DNA of 60,863 bases from Ignavibacteriota bacterium (GTDB lineage Bacteria > Bacteroidota > Ignavibacteria > UBA10030): assembly GCA_003170475.1 (NCBI GenBank), contig PMZI01000026.1:66308-127170 (forward strand), in the 5' to 3' direction. Made by a program: the position numbers and the translations under genes. Below, in pieces: positions 1 through 8,206 of the stretch. A model generated the notes under the pieces. That model did no database searches, was not told where the DNA came from, and saw only the letters and a list, made by a program, of their open reading frames with translations. The number at the start of each line of letters is the position of its first letter. Positions within the stretch are counted from its first letter, which is position 1.

Positions 1-18
1 GGAAACTCAGGAGGCAAC

Positions 19-711
19 ATGCAAGAAACACTCAAACCACCCTATGTCCGGAAAGTGGGCCAACGGGGCAACATCACTGTCTGGGTTGTCGATGGCACGT
101 ACGTCCGAACGCATATCGACGAGGAATTCACGAACTACGCCCAACACTACGCATTCAAGTTCATTCCCGAAAAAGAGTTCTGGCTTGACCAGGAGGCGAC
201 GGAAGACGAGCAGCAATTCTTCATTGACCACCTGCTGGTCGAGTATGAACTGATGAAGAAGGGGATCCCATATGATGATGCGCTCGTCGCTGCGGACAAG
301 AAGGAACAATCGGAGCGTGAGAAAGCTGGGGACATTCAGAAGGTCAAAACCGGGCGCGGCCTGGCTGACCCTTCGAAAGTCCACCTGAAGCTCTGGAAAA
401 CGCTTGAGTCCGGGGTGAAGGTTTGGATTGTTGACGGCCGTCTCGTGAGAAGCGCGTTTGATGTCGATTTCACCGAAGGTGGACACGACCACGTCTACGA
501 GTTTGTACCCCATGACGAGGTATGGATCGACAACGATCTGGAAGAGATCGAGCGCCCGTATGTCCTCCTGCACGAACTCCACGAAAGAAACCTGATGGAG
601 AAGGGATGGACATACAGCAAGGCGCACGAGGATTCAAGCAAAATCGAATACTTCTGCCGCCATCACCCCGATAAGCTGCATGAGTCTCTTGCAGCGGAGG
701 GGTGGGAATAG
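19..711 (+). CDS. Unrecognised protein with two copies of one domain
   Basis: 230 residues, soluble, with no signal peptide or membrane segment. An AGGAGG ribosome-binding site sits 5 nt before the ATG. The protein is an internal duplication: residues about 21-97 and 135-211 align along their length. Both copies share VW(V/I)VDG at the start, a DF/EF-T turn, an H-x-x-F-(I/V)-P strand, E-x-W-(L/I)-D, an H-x3-E helix (H71/E75 and H185/E189) and LM-x-KG-x2-Y-x2-A. The repeated His/Glu pairs could bind a metal, but this is inference. I do not recognise the family and assign no function. Codon use looks like that of the neighbours. The upstream gene lies outside the window, so operon membership is unknown. 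Confidence 0.85.
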   Translation: MQETLKPPYVRKVGQRGNITVWVVDGTYVRTHIDEEFTNYAQHYAFKFIPEKEFWLDQEATEDEQQFFIDHLLVEYELMKKGIPYDDALVAADKKEQSEREKAGDIQKVKTGRGLADPSKVHLKLWKTLESGVKVWIVDGRLVRSAFDVDFTEGGHDHVYEFVPHDEVWIDNDLEEIERPYVLLHELHERNLMEKGWTYSKAHEDSSKIEYFCRHHPDKLHESLAAEGWE

Positions 712-745
712 AAGCTCTGCCTTCTTAGTCGAGAGTGTTTGTCAG

Positions 746-780
746 ACCACGGTGGGTGAAATCTCTCCAGACACCGTGGT
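746..780. repeat. 9-bp perfect inverted repeat in the gap before lctP
   Basis: ACCACGGTG at 746-754 pairs perfectly with CACCGTGGT at 772-780 across a 17-nt loop, 35 nt after the first gene's stop. No T-run follows, so a classic intrinsic terminator is unlikely. It could be an mRNA 3'-end hairpin or an operator for the downstream lactate permease. The rest of 712-889 shows nothing else I can support. Confidence 0.45.
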
Positions 781-889
781 TCCGACGTCCGGAAAGTCGT
801 TCGTTGTGGTTGCCTTTCTGCGAAAACTCTGGTAGTTTCGCACCACAGATTGTTACTGCACCGAAACCTTCCAAGACCATTTCAACGCA

Positions 890-2521
890 TTGACCTGGAC
901 TCAATCCTACACTCCGGTTTTTGATAGCCTCTTCGCCTCAGCGATCGTTGCATCGTTGCCCCTTGTTGTTTTGCTGGGCCTTCTTGGATGGTTCCGTTTC
1001 AAGGCACATCACGCCGCTCTTCTTGGCCTCCTAGCTTCACTGCTCGTCACGACATTCGTTTATCGTATGCCCGCGGAACTCGGGATTGTCAGCGCCGTGT
1101 ATGGCGCTGCGTATGGTTTGTTTCCTATCGGCTGGATTGTGCTTTGTGCGATTTTCGTCTATGACATCACCGTGGCTACTGGCACGTTCGAAATAGTCAA
1201 GGAATCGATTGCCGGGCTGGCGGACGATCGTCGAATCCAAGTTCTTCTTGTAGCGTATTGTTTCGGCGCATTCATCGAAGGTGCAGCGGGGTTCGGGACG
1301 CCCGTCGCGATGTCTGCTGCGATGCTCATTGGATTGGGGTTTCGACCATTACAGGCGGCGGGTCTTTCCCTGATTGGAAATACCGCACCCGTTGCGTTCG
1401 GAGCACTCGGCACTCCGATCATTGCCCTGGCAGGTGTGACAGGTCTCCCTCTTCTTCAGTTGAGCGGCATGGTCGGCCGTCAACTCCCGCTATTTTCCTT
1501 CATCGTACCATTCTGGGTCGTTTGGGCGATGGCGGGTCGGAAAGCCACGCTCGAAGTCTGGCCGGCATGTCTGGTGGCCGGTCTTGGTTTTGCCTGCACG
1601 CAGTTTCTCGTAAGCAATTACCACGGGCCTTGGGTAGTCGACATCGCGAGCTCGCTCGTCTCAATGGCAGCTCTCGTCCTTCTCCTGCGATTCTGGCATC
1701 CGCGCACGATCTGGCGATTCGAATCCGAAGAACGTCAAACGACAGGAGGGCACGAGCATACTCGTCGAGAATTGTGGAATGCATGGATGCCTTGGATTCT
1801 TCTCTCGCTCTTCGTCTTCATTTGGGGATTGCCGGAGGTGAAAGCCTTCCTGGATGGGATCGGAAGCGTCACATCTCTGAAGTTTCACGTACCGGTCTTG
1901 GACAAGGCAGTGTTCAGAAACGTCCCAATAGTAACGACGCCGAAAGCAGAAGAAGCTGTGTATCTCCTCAACTGGCTCTCAGCGACGGGAACGAGTCTGC
2001 TTTTCGCCGGGATTGTCAGCGGACTCTTCTTGCGTTTATCACCGCTCAGGCTCATTCAAATCTTTTGGGGAACCCTGAAGCGGATACGCATCTCGCTGCT
2101 CACGATTGGAGCGATGCTGGGTCTCGGGTTCACCATTCGATATGGCGGACTCGATGCAACACTCGGGCTGGCGTTCGCGGCCACGGGTTCTCTTTTTCCT
2201 TTTTTCTCTCCTCTGCTCGGGTGGCTGGGTGTTGCTCTCACCGGAAGCGACACATCCTCGAACGTGCTGTTCGGAAATCTGCAACAGATTACCGCTCAGG
2301 CGGTGGGAATCTCCCCGATCCTCGCTGCGGCAGCGAACAGCTCCGGTGGTGTCATGGGGAAGATGATCAATGCACAGAGCATCGTCGTTGCCGGAGCAGC
2401 AACCAATCAACAGGGGAGTGAAGGGGCGATATTGCGATACGTTTTCTGGAACAGCTTGATTCTTGCCTGTCTCGTCGGAGTTCTCGTGATGATACAGGCG
2501 TACCTTCTTCCGATGATTTGA
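890..2521 (+). CDS. lctP: L-lactate permease (LctP/LldP family)
   Basis: 543 residues, the usual length for the family of 12-14-helix inner-membrane lactate/glycolate symporters. The N-terminal W-x-Q-x-Y-x-P segment followed by a first helix (residues 3-36) matches the family N-terminus, which supports the TTG start even though no Shine-Dalgarno is visible. The glycine-rich stretch near residues 128-145 ([13 protein letters not shown]) and the [10 protein letters not shown] segment near 482-491 are family hallmarks. It heads a run of same-strand genes (nitroreductase-like, SSS symporter, SHS-type MFS) separated by 14-85 nt. A later SHS carrier also suggests monocarboxylate uptake. Substrate could be lactate, glycolate or a related hydroxy acid. 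Confidence 0.9.
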   Translation: MTWTQSYTPVFDSLFASAIVASLPLVVLLGLLGWFRFKAHHAALLGLLASLLVTTFVYRMPAELGIVSAVYGAAYGLFPIGWIVLCAIFVYDITVATGTFEIVKESIAGLADDRRIQVLLVAYCFGAFIEGAAGFGTPVAMSAAMLIGLGFRPLQAAGLSLIGNTAPVAFGALGTPIIALAGVTGLPLLQLSGMVGRQLPLFSFIVPFWVVWAMAGRKATLEVWPACLVAGLGFACTQFLVSNYHGPWVVDIASSLVSMAALVLLLRFWHPRTIWRFESEERQTTGGHEHTRRELWNAWMPWILLSLFVFIWGLPEVKAFLDGIGSVTSLKFHVPVLDKAVFRNVPIVTTPKAEEAVYLLNWLSATGTSLLFAGIVSGLFLRLSPLRLIQIFWGTLKRIRISLLTIGAMLGLGFTIRYGGLDATLGLAFAATGSLFPFFSPLLGWLGVALTGSDTSSNVLFGNLQQITAQAVGISPILAAAANSSGGVMGKMINAQSIVVAGAATNQQGSEGAILRYVFWNSLILACLVGVLVMIQAYLLPMI

Positions 2522-2581
2522 CAAGATGTGCGTGAGATCATCGGTACCTTGTTCACGAATTCGGTTGACCGGGAGGTTAGC

Positions 2582-3223
2582 ATGAAACAAATTGCGCTCA
2601 TCATCCTCATGATTTTCCTTGCAGGGGCTACGATCGCCTTTGCCCAAGAAACAAAACCGATCCAGTTGCCGGCCCCCCAGACCGACATCGGAAAACCATT
2701 GATGCAAACACTGAAATTGCGACAATCGGCAAGGACATTCGACACCAAGGCTCTGCCTCAGCAGGAGCTCTCAAATCTTCTTTGGGCTGCGTTCGGCATC
2801 AACCGCCCCGAATCGGGGAAACGAACTGCCCCTTCGGCCATGAATTGGCAGGAGGTCGATGTCTATGTCGCTCTGCCCGAAGCTCTCTATTTGTATGACG
2901 CAAAGGCAAACGTACTCAAGCCGGTGGTCGCCAAGGATCTGCGCGAGGCAACGGGCAAGCAGCCTTTCGTCAAAGATGCGCCGTTGAATCTCGTCTACGT
3001 GACGGATGCGGCGAAGATGAAGAACGCCAGCGAACAGGATCAGCTTCTCTACGGTGCCGCCGATGTGGGTTTCATTGCACAAAATGTCTATCTCTATTGC
3101 GCGTCGCAGGGATTAGTGGCCGTCATGAGGGGCATGGTGGACAAACCTGCCCTTGCAAAAGCGATGAACCTGCGCCCCGAACAGAGAGTTATGTTTTCTC
3201 AGACTGTAGGATATCCGAAATAA
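2582..3223 (+). CDS. Exported SagB-type nitroreductase-like protein
   Basis: 213 residues from the ATG at 2582, preceded by GGGAGG; an in-frame extension to 2528 would bury the signal peptide and is not used. Residues 1-20 form a signal peptide ending AFAQ, so the protein is periplasmic or secreted. The rest matches the FMN-binding nitroreductase/SagB fold: the RQSARTF motif near residues 42-48 corresponds to the phosphate-binding R-x-S-x-R region, and a GAADVGFIAQN helix follows near 160-170. Members reduce nitro or quinone groups or oxidise peptide thiazolines. An exported single-domain form is common in this phylum and its substrate is unknown. It lies 60 nt after lctP. Confidence 0.8.
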   Translation: MKQIALIILMIFLAGATIAFAQETKPIQLPAPQTDIGKPLMQTLKLRQSARTFDTKALPQQELSNLLWAAFGINRPESGKRTAPSAMNWQEVDVYVALPEALYLYDAKANVLKPVVAKDLREATGKQPFVKDAPLNLVYVTDAAKMKNASEQDQLLYGAADVGFIAQNVYLYCASQGLVAVMRGMVDKPALAKAMNLRPEQRVMFSQTVGYPK

Positions 3224-3308
3224 GACCTCCGGTGAGACGTCCGACTTCTCATCCGAGTGGGCTGAGCAAGAGGTCGGGCTTCTACTGCAAACAGAAAGGA
3301 CCAGCAGA

Positions 3309-5126
3309 ATGCATCTTCAGCTCATTGACTGGGTGATCGTTGCCGTTTCGCTGATTGTTTGCTTTTTCCCCGCGCTGTTTTTTGGGAGAAGGGCGGGGAA
3401 AAGTACATCTGAGTTCTTCGTTTCCGGCAGGGCTGTCCCCTGGTGGCTCGCGGGACTTTCGATGGTGGCGACGACCTTCAGCAGCGACACACCGAACCTC
3501 GTCACTGACATCGTGCGCCGCAATGGCGTTGCAGGAAACTGGGTTTGGTGGGCATTCGTCCTCACCGGGGTTGCCACGGTGTTCTTTTATGCGCGGCTCT
3601 GGCGACGATCCGGCGTGATGACCGATCTCGAATTCTACGAGATACGATATTCCGGAAAGGCAGCCAGCCTCGTTCGTGGATTCCGATCTGTCTATTTGGG
3701 TCTGTTCTTTAACTGTATGATCATGGCAACCGTTAACCTGGCAGCGTGCAAGATTGCAGGAATCCTCTTTGGACTTGAGCGTTGGCAAACGCTCGCTGCC
3801 GTGGGTCTCCTGAATGTTGTCTTCGCGACGCATTCCGGACTTTGGGGTGTGCTTGTCATCGATATGGTCCAGTTCTTCATCAAGATGACTGCGGTGATCG
3901 CGGCGGCTTACTTCGCTGTTACACTTCCACAGATTGGCGGCCTGAGCGGGTTGGTGGACAAATTATCCACAATAAAAGGTCCTGGCGGCCTCAACTATCT
4001 GAACATCCTCCCGGATTTCACCAATAATTGGGACATGGCCGTTGCAGTCTTTGTGATGCCTATTGCTGTGCAATGGTGGGCGGTGTGGTATCCGGGGGCT
4101 GAGCCCGGCGGTGGCAGCTATATCGCACAACGGATGCTGGCGTCGAAGTCAGAGAAAGATGCGCTCGGCGCTGTGCTGTTCTTCAATATCGCACATTATG
4201 TTCTTCGTCCATGGCCGTGGATCATCACAGGTCTCTGCTCAATCATTATCTATCCGCAATTGTCTGACATCCAGGCTGCGTTCCCGAATCTCGATCCGCA
4301 TTTGCTCGGTCACGATATCGCCTTTCCGGCAATGCTGAAGTTCTTGCCCGTTGGATTCATTGGTCTGATGGTCGGTGGGCTCATCGCGGCGAATTCCTCC
4401 ACGATCCTTACCCATCTCAACTGGGGGGCGTCCTATCTCGTTCATGACTTCTACCGCAGGTTCATCCGGAAGGATGCAACAGAGAAGCACTACGTTCTCG
4501 CCGGCAGAATTGGTACGGTGATCTTGTTCGTTTGTTCCTCGAGCCTGGTGTTTGTTCTGGACACGGCAAAGGATGCGTTTGATGTGATCTTGCAGGTCGG
4601 TGCTGGGACGGGACTGTTGTACCTCGTTCGCTGGTTCTGGTGGCGCGTAAATGCGTGGTGTGAAGTAGTAGCGATGGTCAGCTCGTTTACGGTGTCGATC
4701 GTGATTCTCATCCTGGCGAGGAACGACATTCATATGAGCACACACGTTGCGCTTCTCATCACGATTGCGTTCACGACAGTGTGCTGGTTGTTGACTGCCT
4801 TTCTTGGCCCGGAGACAGACCGTAAGACCCTTGTCGAGTTCTACCGGAAAGTGCGACCGTTTGGTCCGGGATGGAAAAACATCCGAGTGGAAGCGGGTAT
4901 CTCGGTTCAAGAGGCGAAAGCAACGGGCCAGAACATTCCGATGGCGCTGCTGGGATGGGTGGCAGGCTGCACGACGATCTGGTCTTCATTGTTCGCCGTC
5001 GGCAATTTCCTCTATGGTCGAATGACCAACGCACTCATTCTTGGCATTGTCTTCGTGATCAGCGGCACTGCACTGATCTTTGTCGTCAATAAACTCTGGA
5101 CCAAAGACCCGGTCAGCCACTCCTGA
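3309..5126 (+). CDS. Sodium:solute symporter family protein (paralogue 1)
   Basis: 605 residues, 13-15 predicted helices, SSS family (PF00474). Visible hallmarks are the N-terminal SGRAVPWWLAG stretch near residues 39-49, TFSSDTPN in helix 2 and an RWFWWRVNAW segment near 440-450. Inner-membrane Na+-coupled uptake is expected; the substrate is not readable from sequence. The gene at 49115-50908 is a close paralogue sharing the same blocks in the same order. ATG at 3309 follows an AAAGGA ribosome-binding site. The 14-nt gap to the following MFS gene suggests cotranscription. Confidence 0.88.
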   Translation: MHLQLIDWVIVAVSLIVCFFPALFFGRRAGKSTSEFFVSGRAVPWWLAGLSMVATTFSSDTPNLVTDIVRRNGVAGNWVWWAFVLTGVATVFFYARLWRRSGVMTDLEFYEIRYSGKAASLVRGFRSVYLGLFFNCMIMATVNLAACKIAGILFGLERWQTLAAVGLLNVVFATHSGLWGVLVIDMVQFFIKMTAVIAAAYFAVTLPQIGGLSGLVDKLSTIKGPGGLNYLNILPDFTNNWDMAVAVFVMPIAVQWWAVWYPGAEPGGGSYIAQRMLASKSEKDALGAVLFFNIAHYVLRPWPWIITGLCSIIIYPQLSDIQAAFPNLDPHLLGHDIAFPAMLKFLPVGFIGLMVGGLIAANSSTILTHLNWGASYLVHDFYRRFIRKDATEKHYVLAGRIGTVILFVCSSSLVFVLDTAKDAFDVILQVGAGTGLLYLVRWFWWRVNAWCEVVAMVSSFTVSIVILILARNDIHMSTHVALLITIAFTTVCWLLTAFLGPETDRKTLVEFYRKVRPFGPGWKNIRVEAGISVQEAKATGQNIPMALLGWVAGCTTIWSSLFAVGNFLYGRMTNALILGIVFVISGTALIFVVNKLWTKDPVSHS

Positions 5127-5140
5127 GAGAGAGGTACCTC

Positions 5141-6409
5141 ATGAGCCACGTGTTGCTCAATGAGTATCAAAAGCCCACCCGGAAGCACTTCGAAATTCTT
5201 TTCATGAGTTGGGCCGGGTGGGTTTTCGATTTCTACGATCTGATTCTTTTTACCTTCCTTCTCATCCCCATCGGGAAAGAACTGCAGCTTTCGAACATGG
5301 AGCTTTCCTATGTGCTGGGATCATCGCTCGCGGCCACGGCTTTCGGCGGCGTCATGTTCGGCATTCTCTCGGATCGGTATGGAAGAAAGAGTGTTCTGCA
5401 ATGGACTATTCTCACCTACAGTGTTGGGACATTCTTCAGCGGATTTTCGACAAATCTCGAAATGCTCGTCCTCTTTCGGATCGTCACTGGACTCGGTGTT
5501 GGCGGTGAATGGGCGACGGGACAGACGTACGTCGGCGAGACATTTCCCGCCCATGTTCGCGGTCGCTATGGTGCGGTGATGCAAACGGGAGCGCCGTTTG
5601 GCATCGTGCTGGCATCATTGGTCGGTGGTTTCCTCGCGCCCGCCATCGGCTGGAAAGCCTGTTTCTTTGTGTCCATTCTGCCGGCACTGCTCATTGTCTA
5701 CATTAGACGAAGACTCCCCGAGTCCGATGTCTGGCTGGAGCGAAAGAGACTTGATACAGTCGAGTCGGCCAGAGGGATGCGGTCGCTCACTCTGATTCTT
5801 GGCAAGTTCGCATCTCTGTTTTCCCGCGAGTATCGAAAGCTCTTCCTGCAATCTCTTATCCTTGCTGTTTTCGATATGTCCGCCTACTGGTTCACGTACT
5901 CCTGGCTCCCGGGCTATTTGCATCAGCAGCGCGAATTCTCTCTTGTCAAATCGGCTCTCTGGATGCTTGTGACGCAGGCAGGTGGAGTGTTTGGATATCT
6001 GTCCTTTGGCTATGTGGCAGATCGGTTTGGCCGAAGGCCCGCGTACTCTGTCTATTCGGTCATCATGGCGCTAGGACTGATCATGATCACTCTTCTGTGG
6101 GAGATCATTGTGATCTATCCCGCCATCATTTTGAGTTGCATGTTCCTGGTGGGTTTTGGGACCGGGATGTTCAGCGGCTATGGACCGCTGTTTGCCGAAC
6201 TATTTCCCACCGACATCCGCAACACAGCGATGGGCTCAGCATTTAATCTGGCACGCGGCATCCAGTTTTTCACGCCGGTCATCATCGCCGGCATTGCTGA
6301 GCGATATGGACTCGGAGGCGGAATCTCACTTGCGGCGCTCTTTGCGCTTTTGACAGGAGCTTGGATCTGGACATTTCCCGAGACCAAAGGGCGCAAGATT
6401 GTCATTTGA
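5141..6409 (+). CDS. MFS carrier, SHS-like (carboxylate:H+ symporter)
   Basis: 422 residues, 12 helices. The WAGWVFDFYDLILFT helix 1 (residues 24-38) and the loop motif DRYGRKSVL near residue 82 (the MFS motif A region) are clear. DFYD in helix 1 is typical of the sialate/lactate:H+ symporter (SHS) group, which includes JEN1-type lactate and pyruvate carriers. Together with lctP at 890 this suggests that the block imports monocarboxylates (inference). An aromatic-acid or sialate substrate remains possible. Start ATG at 5141 is preceded by GAGAGAGG. Confidence 0.82.
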   Translation: MSHVLLNEYQKPTRKHFEILFMSWAGWVFDFYDLILFTFLLIPIGKELQLSNMELSYVLGSSLAATAFGGVMFGILSDRYGRKSVLQWTILTYSVGTFFSGFSTNLEMLVLFRIVTGLGVGGEWATGQTYVGETFPAHVRGRYGAVMQTGAPFGIVLASLVGGFLAPAIGWKACFFVSILPALLIVYIRRRLPESDVWLERKRLDTVESARGMRSLTLILGKFASLFSREYRKLFLQSLILAVFDMSAYWFTYSWLPGYLHQQREFSLVKSALWMLVTQAGGVFGYLSFGYVADRFGRRPAYSVYSVIMALGLIMITLLWEIIVIYPAIILSCMFLVGFGTGMFSGYGPLFAELFPTDIRNTAMGSAFNLARGIQFFTPVIIAGIAERYGLGGGISLAALFALLTGAWIWTFPETKGRKIVI

Positions 6410-6467
6410 GTCTTTCATTTGTCGCGATCACCGTTGAGTGCGCGTCTGCAAGGATTTCGATTCTGCA

Positions 6468-6477
6468 TTGTCTAATT
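6468..6477 (+). promoter_or_regulatory. 10-mer TTGTCTAATT, copy 1, upstream of sigma factor
   Basis: TTGTCTAATT begins 31 nt before the GTG start of the ECF sigma gene. The identical 10-mer begins 29 nt before the anti-sigma GTG (7156). Same sequence, strand and spacing suggests a shared promoter element or binding site, possibly autoregulation by the sigma factor. Function is inferred. Confidence 0.4.
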
Positions 6478-6498
6478 GTACAAGTAGAACTGTGAAAC

Positions 6499-7122
6499 GT
6501 GGATAAGAACAACAGCAATCTTCCCTTGAAAGATTTATCAGTCCAGACTGTCCGAGCAACGAAATCCCAGGAAAAAGGGAATGTGCCGACGTTCGAAGAG
6601 ATCTACGAAGTCTATGCAGAGCGCACGCTGAATCTCCTTTACCGGTTCACCTCCCGCGAACAAGTTGCCCATGACCTCCTTCAGGATGTATTCATCAAAG
6701 TCTACGAGAATATGGAATCGTTTGAGAAACGATCCCAGATATACACGTGGATCTATCGAATTGCTGTCAATCACGCGATCAACTATCTGAGAAGAGAACG
6801 TCGGATGCTCTGGTTTGACTTGTTGGATGAGACCGTGGGCGATCTCCTGAAGCGGGAAAAGGTCGAAATGTCCGGAATCGGCGGAGGAGATGTTCTGATG
6901 CCCGACGAAATTCTTGAGCGGTCCGAGGCAGCTCAACTTGTTCAGCGAGCTGTGGATGCCCTCCCCGTAAAATACAGAGTGCCATTTGTTCTCCTCAAAG
7001 ATGAGCACCTGAGCTACAACGAAATCGCTGAAGTGCTTGATCTTAGTTTGAGTGCGGTGGAATCAAGAATCCACAGAGCCCGCAAAGCGCTCATACAGAG
7101 GCTCTCTCCCTATCTCAAATAG
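6499..7122 (+). CDS. ECF-type RNA polymerase sigma factor
   Basis: 207 residues, GTG start. Region 2 spans about residues 30-105 and contains the QDVFIKVYENM helix and the IYTWIYRIAVNHAINYLRR DNA-melting segment. Region 4 spans about 150-205, with the helix-turn-helix around LSYNEIAEVLDLSLSAVESR. A linker of about 45 residues separates them. The next gene is a zinc-type anti-sigma factor, and two CpxP/Spy-like periplasmic proteins follow. This is the layout of an extracytoplasmic envelope or metal-stress regulon. The TTGTCTAATT element upstream may be its own target. Confidence 0.92.
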   Translation: MDKNNSNLPLKDLSVQTVRATKSQEKGNVPTFEEIYEVYAERTLNLLYRFTSREQVAHDLLQDVFIKVYENMESFEKRSQIYTWIYRIAVNHAINYLRRERRMLWFDLLDETVGDLLKREKVEMSGIGGGDVLMPDEILERSEAAQLVQRAVDALPVKYRVPFVLLKDEHLSYNEIAEVLDLSLSAVESRIHRARKALIQRLSPYLK

Positions 7123-7155
7123 CATTCTGGAAGCTGCAAGTTTCTGTGCGACGAG

Positions 7156-7165
7156 TTGTCTAATT
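7156..7165 (+). promoter_or_regulatory. 10-mer TTGTCTAATT, copy 2, upstream of anti-sigma factor
   Basis: Second exact copy of the 10-mer, starting 29 nt before the anti-sigma start in the 62-nt gap after the sigma gene. It may give an internal promoter for the anti-sigma/CpxP-like trio. Confidence 0.4.
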
Positions 7166-7184
7166 CTTTGAAAGGCCAAATCAA

Positions 7185-7640
7185 GTGAAACAGCATTCTG
7201 ACATACGACTACTCTTCCTGCCTTGGATCGAGCGAAGGCTCAGTTCGCAGTCGAGACAGGAACTCGAAACACACCTCGGAGAATGCAGTTCCTGCAGGCA
7301 GTACTTCGATTTCATGTCCGCCGCAATGCTTCCCGTGGCAACGTCACAGAGTGTTCTGGTCCCCGATCCATACATGCCCGTGCGTATTCGTGCTCAGGCA
7401 AGAGCATCCGCGTCGATCAGACCATCGAGGAAGGAGATCATTCTCCGCTGGTCGTTGAGGAGTGTGGCGTTTGCTGCTGCGATCGTTGTCGGAATCTACA
7501 TGGGAGAGAAGCTCTCGTACCAGCCTTCCGTTGTGACGGACCAGCATATTATTTCCGAGTATTCGAATTATCTCGGAGAGAGTGGAATTGGAGAACGTTG
7601 GCAGACCGTCACGCTGGTGAATGAGGGGGTATCGAAATGA
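7185..7640 (+). CDS. Zinc-finger-type anti-sigma factor, membrane-anchored
   Basis: 151 residues, GTG start preceded by GAAAGG. H30-x3-C34-x2-C37 is the zf-HC2 zinc-binding anti-sigma motif. A single membrane segment lies at about residues 88-110, leaving about 40 residues outside. It should hold the neighbouring ECF sigma factor inactive until an envelope signal arrives. Its stop overlaps the start of the next gene by 4 nt, so translation is coupled to the methionine-rich proteins, which may be the signal-sensing partners (inference). Confidence 0.88.
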   Translation: MKQHSDIRLLFLPWIERRLSSQSRQELETHLGECSSCRQYFDFMSAAMLPVATSQSVLVPDPYMPVRIRAQARASASIRPSRKEIILRWSLRSVAFAAAIVVGIYMGEKLSYQPSVVTDQHIISEYSNYLGESGIGERWQTVTLVNEGVSK

Positions 7641-8206
7641 AAACGAAAGTGCTTGTCGGCATACTTCTGTTTCTCATCGTCGTCAATCTCTCGACGATCG
7701 GTGTCTTTGTGGTCCATATGTTGCGGGGACCGAAGGAAGCAGAACTCATGTCGCCCGAAGGCGGACGGCCAGCCGGGATGATGGCTCCGGAAACACCGAT
7801 GATGCGGCTTCAGCCAGAAGTGCGCGAACGTATGCACAAACTGATGATGACCTTCCGGGAGGACACGAGAGATCTTCAACAAAAAATCTTTGTGCTCGAA
7901 GACACCACTGTAGCACTTCTGAAGAATGATCCGCCCCCCATGGGCCACATTACCGACAATCTCAAGCAGATCTCGGATCTCAGACTGTTGATCAATCAGA
8001 AAGCTATTCACAATTTACTCCAGGCAAAATCTTTTCTCCCACCGGAACAACAGGACATGTTCTTCCGCGCTATCATGCAAGCCCGCCCCCAGATTGGGCG
8101 CTACGGAGCCGGTATGATGGGAAGGGGTTCGATGTGGGGTAGGCAGACGCCCGGACGATCCGATTCTAGTGGTCCATACCAAACATACAAAGGAGAAACA
8201 CGATGA
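7637..8206 (+). CDS. Membrane-anchored CpxP/Spy-like periplasmic metal or stress sensor
   Basis: 189 residues. An N-terminal uncleaved helix (about 5-27) is followed by a methionine-rich stretch (MMAPETPMMRL near 48-58) and a long alpha-helical region (60-150). This arrangement fits the heavy-metal-resistance/CpxP superfamily (CnrX and ZraP-like). The tail is Gly/Met/Arg-rich. It overlaps the anti-sigma gene by 4 nt upstream and the next CpxP-like gene by 4 nt downstream. Position between an anti-sigma factor and a Spy-like chaperone suggests it senses copper/other metals or misfolded protein and acts on the anti-sigma factor, as CnrX does; the ligand is unproven. Confidence 0.75.
   Translation: MKTKVLVGILLFLIVVNLSTIGVFVVHMLRGPKEAELMSPEGGRPAGMMAPETPMMRLQPEVRERMHKLMMTFREDTRDLQQKIFVLEDTTVALLKNDPPPMGHITDNLKQISDLRLLINQKAIHNLLQAKSFLPPEQQDMFFRAIMQARPQIGRYGAGMMGRGSMWGRQTPGRSDSSGPYQTYKGETR

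Noticed and set aside
1258-2421. 387-codon open frame in another frame of lctP
   Set aside because: Arg/Ser-rich low-quality protein fully inside a well-conserved permease gene; shadow of codon bias.
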